8,559 nucleotides of DNA from Cryomorphaceae bacterium (GTDB lineage: Bacteria > Bacteroidota > Bacteroidia > Flavobacteriales > BACL11), in contig CATEYX010000046.1 of NCBI GenBank assembly GCA_949511925.1, positions 1 through 8,559 on the forward strand, written 5' to 3'. The position numbers and the translations under genes were made by a program. Each line of letters opens with the position of its first letter. Within the stretch, counting starts at the first letter, position 1. Positions 4,694 to 8,559 of the stretch are shown piece after piece. The notes below the pieces were generated by a model. It saw nothing but the letters and a program-made list of their open reading frames with translations, searched no databases and was not told the DNA's origin.

Positions 4694-4701
4694 CAAATGT
4701 A
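4694..4701 (-). promoter_or_regulatory. Bacteroidetes-type -7 box for the leftward gene train
   Basis: The minus strand reads TACATTTG, matching the Bacteroidetes sigma-factor -7 consensus TAnnTTTG, 41 bases upstream of the 4131-4652 start. No TTG lies at the ideal 19-base spacing; the nearest is 12 bases upstream. The -33 element is therefore weak or absent. It is the best candidate for driving the leftward genes. Confidence 0.45.
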
Positions 4702-4853
4702 CTTTTTATATTTCAATAAAAAAAATAAAATGAAAAAGAAATGCAAATAATCTTTAATCTTTCAAAACGAGCTTCGATTTTTTTATGTTAAAGTGCTGAT
4801 AATAAGTGAGATAGCTTTTACTGTGTTTTCTGGATTTTTAATATTAAAAAAAA

Positions 4854-4892
4854 ATAAGTATTTGTTTAATTTATTAGTATAAGTATTTGTTT
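4854..4892. repeat. 14-bp direct repeat pair
   Basis: ATAAGTATTTGTTT occurs at 4854-4867 and 4879-4892, 25 bp start to start. This could be a pair of protein-binding sites in the divergent control region. The A/T-rich background reduces the weight of the match. Confidence 0.45.
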
Positions 4893-4918
4893 TGTTATGG
4901 TATCAAAAAAAATGGGGC

Positions 4919-4931
4919 GGAGGTAACCTCC
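4919..4931. other. GC-rich palindrome GGAGGTAACCTCC
   Basis: A 6-bp inverted repeat with one central base stands out in A/T-rich DNA. It could be an operator. On the minus strand it is followed, after GCCCCA, by a run of eight T, so a weak leftward terminator is also possible. Confidence 0.4.
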
Positions 4932-4960
4932 TTTCGTCATGTTGTTAACTAACTAACCAA

Positions 4961-5000
4961 GGAAGGAAGGAAGGAAGCAAAAACAAGGAAGGAAGGAAGG
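4961..5000. repeat. GGAA tandem repeat tracts
   Basis: Four consecutive GGAA units occupy 4961-4977, and four GG runs spaced by AA occupy 4987-5000, separated by AGCAAAAACAA-type sequence. A third partial GGAAG lies at 5011-5015. The tract is purine-only on the plus strand, and each four-unit run could form a two-tier G-quadruplex. Length is likely variable by slippage. Confidence 0.75.
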
Positions 5001-5156
5001 CAGCAAGCAAGGAAGCAAAAAAGCTAAAAAATTACAACAAAAACAGAATTATATTACCCCCCCCTAGTAAAAAAAAAGATCACTTCCCCTGGCAAGATTG
5101 TCGTGTATATTATATTATTACCCAAACGCTCTAGATATATGATATATTATTTTTTG

Positions 5157-5164
5157 TATCTTAG
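5157..5164 (+). promoter_or_regulatory. Probable -7 box of the 5183-5392 gene
   Basis: TATCTTAG differs from TAnnTTTG at one position. It lies 18 bases before the ATG, the same short distance seen for the groEL and 8005-8316 promoters. No clear -33 element is visible. Confidence 0.4.
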
Positions 5165-5182
5165 CTGTTTAAATATAAAGTT

Positions 5183-5392
5183 ATGTCTATAAAGAATTCA
5201 ATAATGCAAGAGCATTTATCAAGTCGTAATAAGCATGAGATGATTGGTGGGAGTAGTTACTATGAAACTGGTATTTCTAAATTTGCAAGAATGCGAAAAG
5301 ATAATAAGCAAAGAACGATAGTTCAAGATATCGCAGATGGTATAGAATTATCTGAACGTAAAAAAGAAATAAGAAATTTTCTAAAGAGTTAA
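5183..5392 (+). CDS. Small basic phage protein, unknown
   Basis: Encodes 69 residues. Begins MSIKNSIMQEHLSSRNK, has a glycine/serine/tyrosine stretch EMIGGSSYYETG, then a basic helix ISKFARMRKDNKQRTIVQDIADG and a charged tail ELSERKKEIRNFLK. Probably a small DNA-associated or structural accessory protein, but no family is recognised. It is monocistronic: a promoter-like box lies 18 bases upstream and a good intrinsic terminator starts 30 bases after the stop. First rightward gene of the divergent region, a position often occupied by phage regulators, but it shows no clear helix-turn-helix. Confidence 0.65.
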   Translation: MSIKNSIMQEHLSSRNKHEMIGGSSYYETGISKFARMRKDNKQRTIVQDIADGIELSERKKEIRNFLKS

Positions 5393-5422
5393 CTTTCTTT
5401 CCAGAGTTATTTTGTGTTTTTG

Positions 5423-5452
5423 GAGGTGAGCCTATGGTTTGCCTCTTTTTTT
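5423..5452 (+). terminator. Rho-independent terminator after the 5183-5392 gene
   Basis: A 10-bp stem GAGGTGAGCC/GGTTTGCCTC (three wobble pairs) with a 3-nt loop is followed directly by seven T. It separates the small gene from the groEL transcription unit. Confidence 0.8.
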
Positions 5453-5458
5453 GTTTTA

Positions 5459-5506
5459 TTTATGCTGAGTTCTAATAATTTATGCTGACTTTATGCTGAC
5501 TTTATG
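5459..5506. repeat. Repeated TTTATGCTGA boxes upstream of groEL
   Basis: TTTATGCTGA occurs at 5459-5468, 5479-5488 and 5490-5499, followed by a partial TTTATG at 5501-5506. The last copies form an 11-bp tandem TTTATGCTGAC. Their position between a terminator and the groEL promoter suggests regulator binding sites. Confidence 0.6.
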
Positions 5507-5543
5507 ATTGCTTTTAGAACCTAACTTCTTGATTACTAATACT

Positions 5544-5561
5544 TATGTTAACTATGTTAAC
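5544..5561. repeat. Tandem 9-bp repeat TATGTTAAC
   Basis: TATGTTAAC is repeated head to tail (5544-5552, 5553-5561). Each copy contains the palindrome GTTAAC. It may be a second binding-site cluster upstream of groEL. Confidence 0.5.
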
Positions 5562-5608
5562 TTTTTTTCTATTTTATAGGGAAAGTAAATTATATATTAT
5601 ATAAACGC

Positions 5609-5624
5609 CCTATATATATATAGG
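5609..5624. promoter_or_regulatory. 16-bp perfect palindrome upstream of the groEL promoter
   Basis: CCTATATATATATAGG is a perfect inverted repeat about 17 bases upstream of the -33 TTG. It could be an activator site or an extrudable cruciform. The alternating TA core makes chance more likely than for a mixed sequence. Confidence 0.45.
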
Positions 5625-5641
5625 ACACCTTATTTCTAACA

Positions 5642-5671
5642 TTGCTCATATTGTAAAAAGGTTTATATTTG
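5642..5671 (+). promoter_or_regulatory. groEL promoter, Bacteroidetes -33/-7 type
   Basis: TTG at 5642-5644, a 19-base spacer, then TATATTTG at 5664-5671 match the Bacteroidetes consensus TTG-N19-TAnnTTTG. The ATG of groEL is 20 bases further on, giving a very short A/T-rich leader without a Shine-Dalgarno sequence. No CIRCE heat-shock operator is visible, so control appears phage-specific. Confidence 0.8.
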
Positions 5672-5691
5672 TACAAATTAAATTTAAATAA

Positions 5692-7248
5692 ATGAATCCA
5701 AAAGAATTACACTTTGATCAAGAGGGTAGAGATAAGTTGTTAGATGGCATTACTTCAATGTCTAAAGCTGTAAAAAGCACATTAGGGCCATCAGGCCATA
5801 CTGTTATGATGGAGTCACCCAACCACACTAAGGGAATGACTATTACTAAGGATGGCGTTACTGTAGCTAAGAACTTTGATTTAGAAGATCCTGTAGCTAA
5901 CTTGGCTGTTGGGTTAATGAAGGAGGCTGCTGACAGGACTGCTTTAAGTGCTGGTGATGGAACGACTACTGCGATTGTTTTAACTGAGGCTATTATAAAG
6001 AATGGGATGATTTTCTTAGAGGAGAATCCTCATGTTAATGTTCATGATTTGATTAAGGATATAAAAACAGATAGTGAAGATGCGATTAAGTATTTAGATA
6101 AAATATCAAAGAAAGTTTCCGGTAAAACTTTGGAGAGTGTTGCTACTATATCTGCGAACAACAATAAGTTTTTGGGCAAGATGATAGCGAATGCGTACAG
6201 GGATTTAGGTAAGGACGGTAAGCTTGCCGTTGAGAATAGTAAGACTGAGAAAACATATTGTGAGATTACGGAAGGAATTAAGATAGACAGAGGATATTCT
6301 TCTAAGTTGTTTATTAATAATCACCGAAAGGATGAGTGTATTTTAGATGATGTACTTATTTTGGTAACGGACATGGAGATTAATAATATTCTAGAGATTG
6401 AGTGTATTCTTAAGCCTATTATAAATCAAAAGAAGAGTTTACTGATAATTGGGAACTGCGCAAACAACGTAACCAATACATTGGCTGCGAATGTAGTTCA
6501 GAATAATTTAAAGCTTTGTAATATAATACCACCATCGTTTGGTTACAAGACTAATGAGTTGCTAGGTGACATTGCTCTAGCGACAGGAGCAACATATTTT
6601 AGTGAATCACAAGGAGACAACTTAGGAATGTTGACCATGGATAATTTAGGGAGCGCTGATAAGATTGTTGTAGGTAAATCTGAGTCTACAATCGTAACAG
6701 GTAAACAAGATTCAGAAGATATAGTAAAAAGAATAGAGGAGTTAAAGGAGCAAAGAGATATGAACTCTAACAAAAACGAGAGAGATTTTATTGATCAGCG
6801 CATATCTCTCTTGATGGGGAAAGTAGGTGTGATATATGTTGGAGCGAACTCTGATATTGAGCAAAAAGAGAAATATGATAGAGTTGATGATGCTGTGTGT
6901 GCGGTAAAATCTGCTATGGAGGAGGGAATATTACCAGGTGGAGGAGTTGCATTACTAAGATATGCTGACAAAATGATTGGAAAAAGGTCAGATGTTCTTA
7001 GAAAATCGTTTTTTTCACCATTTGAACAGATATTAGTTAATGCCGGGAAAGACCCGATGACTGTTGTTCGAAATATATCGGACTATGTCAACAAAGGTTA
7101 CGATGTAAAGAACGATAAGTATGGTGATATGTACAAGATGGGTATAATTGACCCTGCGAAGGTAACAAAGAATGCATTAAAAAATGCTGTAAGTGTTGCT
7201 ACAACAATACTAAGTACTAACGCAATAATGACAATGAAACGTAAATGA
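5692..7248 (+). CDS. groEL: GroEL-like chaperonin (phage-encoded, 60 kDa type)
   Basis: Encodes 518 residues, a full-length group I chaperonin. Equatorial nucleotide-binding motifs are intact: LGPSG (31-35), ITKDGVTVAK with D54 (GroEL D52), AGDGTTTA with D89 (GroEL D87), VDDA with D400 (GroEL D398), EEGILPGGG (410-418) and GIIDP (484-488, D488 for GroEL D495). This predicts an active ATPase. In the apical domain, DRGYSSKLFINN (199-210) matches the substrate and GroES-binding region, with Tyr203 of GroEL replaced by Leu and Phe204 kept. The flexible Gly-Gly-Met tail is absent; the protein ends AIMTMKRK, accounting for most of its shortness against about 545 residues. The stop overlaps the groES start by 4 nt. 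It probably folds phage proteins in place of, or mixed with, host GroEL. Divergence argues against recent capture of a host gene. Confidence 0.97.
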   Translation: MNPKELHFDQEGRDKLLDGITSMSKAVKSTLGPSGHTVMMESPNHTKGMTITKDGVTVAKNFDLEDPVANLAVGLMKEAADRTALSAGDGTTTAIVLTEAIIKNGMIFLEENPHVNVHDLIKDIKTDSEDAIKYLDKISKKVSGKTLESVATISANNNKFLGKMIANAYRDLGKDGKLAVENSKTEKTYCEITEGIKIDRGYSSKLFINNHRKDECILDDVLILVTDMEINNILEIECILKPIINQKKSLLIIGNCANNVTNTLAANVVQNNLKLCNIIPPSFGYKTNELLGDIALATGATYFSESQGDNLGMLTMDNLGSADKIVVGKSESTIVTGKQDSEDIVKRIEELKEQRDMNSNKNERDFIDQRISLLMGKVGVIYVGANSDIEQKEKYDRVDDAVCAVKSAMEEGILPGGGVALLRYADKMIGKRSDVLRKSFFSPFEQILVNAGKDPMTVVRNISDYVNKGYDVKNDKYGDMYKMGIIDPAKVTKNALKNAVSVATTILSTNAIMTMKRK

Positions 7249-7502
7249 AAGCAATAGGTAAGTATATAGTTATAGAAGAGATAAAGGAAAAGATTAAGAC
7301 CGAATCAGGTATACTTCTTACTTCTGATGACAGCAATCAGTTAAGATATAAGAAAGGGGATGTTATTATACCAGGGACGGATGTTGTTACTGTAAAAAAA
7401 GGCGATAAAATTTACTATGATAAGCGTGCAGGGCACTCTATGAGTTTAAATAACAACATAGTTACAATTATAACTGAAAACGACGTTGTTGTTGTGTTAT
7501 GA
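7245..7502 (+). CDS. groES: GroES-like co-chaperonin (phage-encoded)
   Basis: Encodes 85 residues, against about 95 for bacterial GroES. N-terminal GKYIVIEEI matches the first strand of the GroES barrel. The mobile loop lies at about 16-32 with SGILLTS, where ILL (23-25) replaces the GroEL-binding IVL tripeptide. KKGDVIIPG and VKKGDKIYYDKRAGHSMSL match the barrel core, and ENDVVVVL the last strand (GroES ESDILAIV). The region between IIPG and VKKGD is about eight residues shorter than usual, so the roof beta-hairpin over the cavity is reduced. Its ATG lies in the ATGA overlap with groEL, so translation is probably coupled. The order groEL-groES is the reverse of the usual bacterial operon. 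It ends in a 6-nt convergent overlap with the next gene. Confidence 0.93.
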   Translation: MKAIGKYIVIEEIKEKIKTESGILLTSDDSNQLRYKKGDVIIPGTDVVTVKKGDKIYYDKRAGHSMSLNNNIVTIITENDVVVVL

Positions 7503-7964
7503 TAAATCTTTTCGTTCTTGATTCATTTTTTTAATCATTTTACGGTAAACTTTATTACTGTATTCGGTGGTTTGTTTAAACATAGGATTCCGTTTTCGAT
7601 CTTCGGAGATGGATTCCTCTTTGTTTAGTTTTCTATAGATAGAATTACACACTCTTTTGCCTTTAAATCCAAGCTCATATAGTGTTGATTCTTTTCCTTT
7701 TCGTTCTCGCCATTTTATTATCCACTTATCATTGACCATTTTATGGAATCTGTTCTTATCCCATGACATTATTTCGTTAAATTCGTTAAATTCTTCTTTA
7801 GTAAAGAGTCCTTCGCTGTAAATAAACAGCATCATTTCAATATCTGCTGTAGTTAAGTTATATTTTGCTCTTGCCCATTGTTTTACAACCTTCCAGTACT
7901 TTAAATAGTCGTTTTTAGGCATTTTACCTGAGTAAAACGTAGGTGATTTCTTTGGAAATTTCAT
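7497..7964 (-). CDS. Winged-helix (MarR-like) DNA-binding protein, putative phage regulator
   Basis: Encodes 155 residues. Residues about 36-115 resemble a winged helix-turn-helix of the MarR type: NLTTADIEMMLFIYSEGLFT (first helices), then FNEFNEIMSWDKNRFHKMVNDKWI (putative recognition region), then IKWRERKGKESTLYELGFKGK with a basic wing and a 'YEL..KGK' strand-helix transition. The C-terminal third is strongly basic (KVYRKMIKKMNQERK). Predicted to bind DNA as a transcriptional regulator; target and ligand unknown. It converges with groES (6-nt overlap) and diverges from 8005-8316 with only 40 bases between, so it may control that promoter and its own. Assignment is by pattern, not catalytic residues. 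Confidence 0.65.
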   Translation of the reverse strand: MKFPKKSPTFYSGKMPKNDYLKYWKVVKQWARAKYNLTTADIEMMLFIYSEGLFTKEEFNEFNEIMSWDKNRFHKMVNDKWIIKWRERKGKESTLYELGFKGKRVCNSIYRKLNKEESISEDRKRNPMFKQTTEYSNKVYRKMIKKMNQERKDLS

Positions 7965-7978
7965 TAAATTTAATTTTA

Positions 7979-7994
7979 TATCTTTGTAAATATA
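7979..7994. promoter_or_regulatory. Back-to-back -7 boxes in the 40-base divergent gap
   Basis: Rightward, TATCTTTG (7979-7986) matches TAnnTTTG and lies 18 bases before the 8005 ATG; the nearest -33-like TTTG (7951-7954) is about 24 bases upstream, longer than ideal. Leftward, TATATTTA (minus strand, 7987-7994) is a one-mismatch -7 box 22 bases before the regulator's ATG. The adjoining boxes imply mutually exclusive or jointly regulated transcription. Confidence 0.55.
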
Positions 7995-8004
7995 ACCAAA
8001 ATAG

Positions 8005-8316
8005 ATGGCATTAGGCAGAACGGCAAGATATTACAGGGATAATCCGGAAGCACGGAAAAAAAGACTAGAATATCAAAAAAGATACAATGCTCGTAAGAGT
8101 CAGATAGCTAGAAGAGTTGAGAACAATAAAGAAAACCGTGAAAAAGGGACATATGGAAATTATGATGGAAAGGATGTTTCTCATAAAGGTGATAAAATAG
8201 TATTAGAAAAAGAATCTAAGAATAGAGCTAGTAAAACAAACACCCCTGGTGATAGAAGAGCTAGAGGAAAGAAAGGAAAAGGAAGAAAAAACCCAGGAAA
8301 CACCGGTGGTAGATAA
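8005..8316 (+). CDS. Small basic phage protein, possible virion-associated
   Basis: Encodes 103 residues, very basic and low in hydrophobics. The N-terminus RTARYYRDNPEARKKRLEYQ is followed by NARK, then NRENREKGTYGNYDGKDVSH-like sequence (approximate reading; actual motif ENREKGTYGNYDGKDVSHKG) and, near the C-terminus, SKNRASKTN..GDRRARGKK. The order 'YL/YR.NP.AR...L..Q...NA ... GTYGNGDG.D.SH ... K..NRA.....GDRRARG' resembles small proteins I recall from marine tailed phages, often near virion genes. No biochemical function is known to me. It is probably largely disordered and DNA-binding or capsid-associated, which is inference. The stop is 1 base before the next ATG, so these genes form an operon from the 7979 promoter. 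Confidence 0.75.
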   Translation: MALGRTARYYRDNPEARKKRLEYQKRYNARKSQIARRVENNKENREKGTYGNYDGKDVSHKGDKIVLEKESKNRASKTNTPGDRRARGKKGKGRKNPGNTGGR

Positions 8317-8317
8317 T

Positions 8318-8473
8318 ATGGCAAAGAAAGGCAGAACTAAAGGAAATAAAATATGTCCATCAGGTATTGCTTGGGCAAAGAGGACATTTGACAAGTACCC
8401 ATCTGCATATGCGAATATGGCCGCTAGTAAGTACTGTAAAGATCCTAACTACGCTAAAAAATCTAAAAAATAA
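8318..8473 (+). CDS. Conserved 51-residue phage protein
   Basis: Encodes 51 residues: MAKKGRTKGNKICPSG..., then AWAKRTFDKYPSAYANMAAS and KYCKDPNY. The 'ICP.G..WA.RTF..YPSAYAN.AASKYCKDP' pattern recurs in small proteins of marine phages as far as I recall; function unknown. Two Cys (ICP, KYC) might contribute to a metal site or disulfide but are not enough for a zinc finger alone. I chose the ATG at 8318 rather than an in-frame upstream ATG at 8249. The latter would overlap the previous gene by 68 bases and prepend a Glu/Lys-rich shadow. The chosen ATG is one base after the previous stop and starts the conserved part. Confidence 0.75.
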   Translation: MAKKGRTKGNKICPSGIAWAKRTFDKYPSAYANMAASKYCKDPNYAKKSKK

Positions 8474-8477
8474 AAAT

Positions 8478-8559
8478 ATGGCTTTTAAAATACATAACAT
8501 GTACAGCAAGACAGGAATTAAAAAAGTTGCAAAGACTATGAAAGAACATCTTTCATTAA
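8478..8559 (+). CDS. Small phage protein, truncated by window end
   Basis: Starts at ATG 8478, four bases after the previous stop, and runs open to the window end. Visible product: MAFKIHNMYSKTGIKKVAKT..., then MKEHLSL. Basic, helical. The 'MYSKTG.KK.AKTM.EHL.L' pattern is similar to small proteins following genes like 8318-8473 in phage genomes, from memory. The spacing shows it belongs to the same operon. Confidence 0.6.
   Translation, partial: MAFKIHNMYSKTGIKKVAKTMKEHLSL

Larger units (their letters stand above)
4653..5182. other. Divergent intergenic region, repeat-rich; possible promoter/origin region
   Basis: About 530 bases between the leftward and rightward gene blocks hold no credible gene. 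They contain A/T-rich DNA with long A runs, a 14-bp direct repeat (ATAAGTATTTGTTT at 4854-4867 and 4879-4892, spaced 25 bp), the palindrome GGAGGTAACCTCC (4919-4931), two GGAA-repeat tracts (4961-4977, 4987-5000), a C8 run (5057-5064) and outward promoter candidates at both edges. Such a mix is common in phage divergent control regions and replication origins. Nothing here proves an origin. Confidence 0.5.

Noticed and set aside
6543..6773. Minus-strand frame inside groEL
   Set aside because: Shadow of the well-supported chaperonin gene.
7490..7510. Terminator between groES and the converging regulator gene
   Set aside because: The genes overlap by 6 nt and no hairpin with a T run was seen at the junction.
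8249..8317. N-terminal extension of the 8318-8473 gene from the ATG at 8249
   Set aside because: It would overlap the preceding gene by 68 bases with a low-complexity Glu/Lys sequence; the ATG at 8318 follows the previous stop by one base.
8203..8394. Minus-strand frame opposite the 8005-8473 genes
   Set aside because: Ser/Phe-rich shadow of Lys/Glu/Arg-rich coding sequence.

Overview
The window looks like part of a tailed phage (or prophage) genome from a Bacteroidetes host, most likely a marine or aquatic flavobacterium. The signs are: AT-rich DNA; many tightly packed genes for small proteins, several resembling orphan proteins I associate with flavobacterial and marine phages; no Shine-Dalgarno sequences, with A/T-rich leaders instead; and promoters with the Bacteroidetes -7 box TAnnTTTG. 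The host assignment is inference. There is no capsid, terminase, polymerase or integrase gene here to classify the phage further.

Region 1 (1-4652, leftward) holds about fifteen genes for small proteins. They include a RadC-like JAMM-domain protein, a small membrane protein, a tandem-duplicated domain protein, and two short genes of 45 and 48 codons. Between the genes at 3282-3485 and 4131-4652 lies a stretch of about 645 bases without a credible gene. Read on the minus strand, it folds into many perfect hairpins. Four of them carry variants of one 11-nt apical motif (WRGCWTTGWCY), each variant on two different stems, and the region ends in a 12-bp T-loop minihelix. I read it as a large structured noncoding RNA, in size and context like the GOLLD/ROOL class of phage RNAs. 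It is the most interesting element in the window.

Region 2 (4653-5182) is a divergent intergenic region with GGAA-repeat tracts, a palindrome, direct repeats and a C8 run. It probably holds outward promoters and possibly an origin.

Region 3 (5183-7502, rightward) has a small unknown gene, a good intrinsic terminator, and a repeat-rich regulatory stretch. A textbook Bacteroidetes promoter then drives a phage-encoded chaperonin pair, groEL followed by groES. The order is the reverse of the usual bacterial one and the genes overlap by 4 nt.

Region 4 (7497-8559): a leftward winged-helix-like regulator gene converges on groES. From a shared divergent promoter region, a rightward run of small, basic, phage-type proteins begins and leaves the window.

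Together the layout suggests a leftward early/accessory module with the structured RNA and a rightward module providing phage folding machinery, followed by what may be the start of a late or virion-related gene run. That temporal assignment is inferred from layout only.
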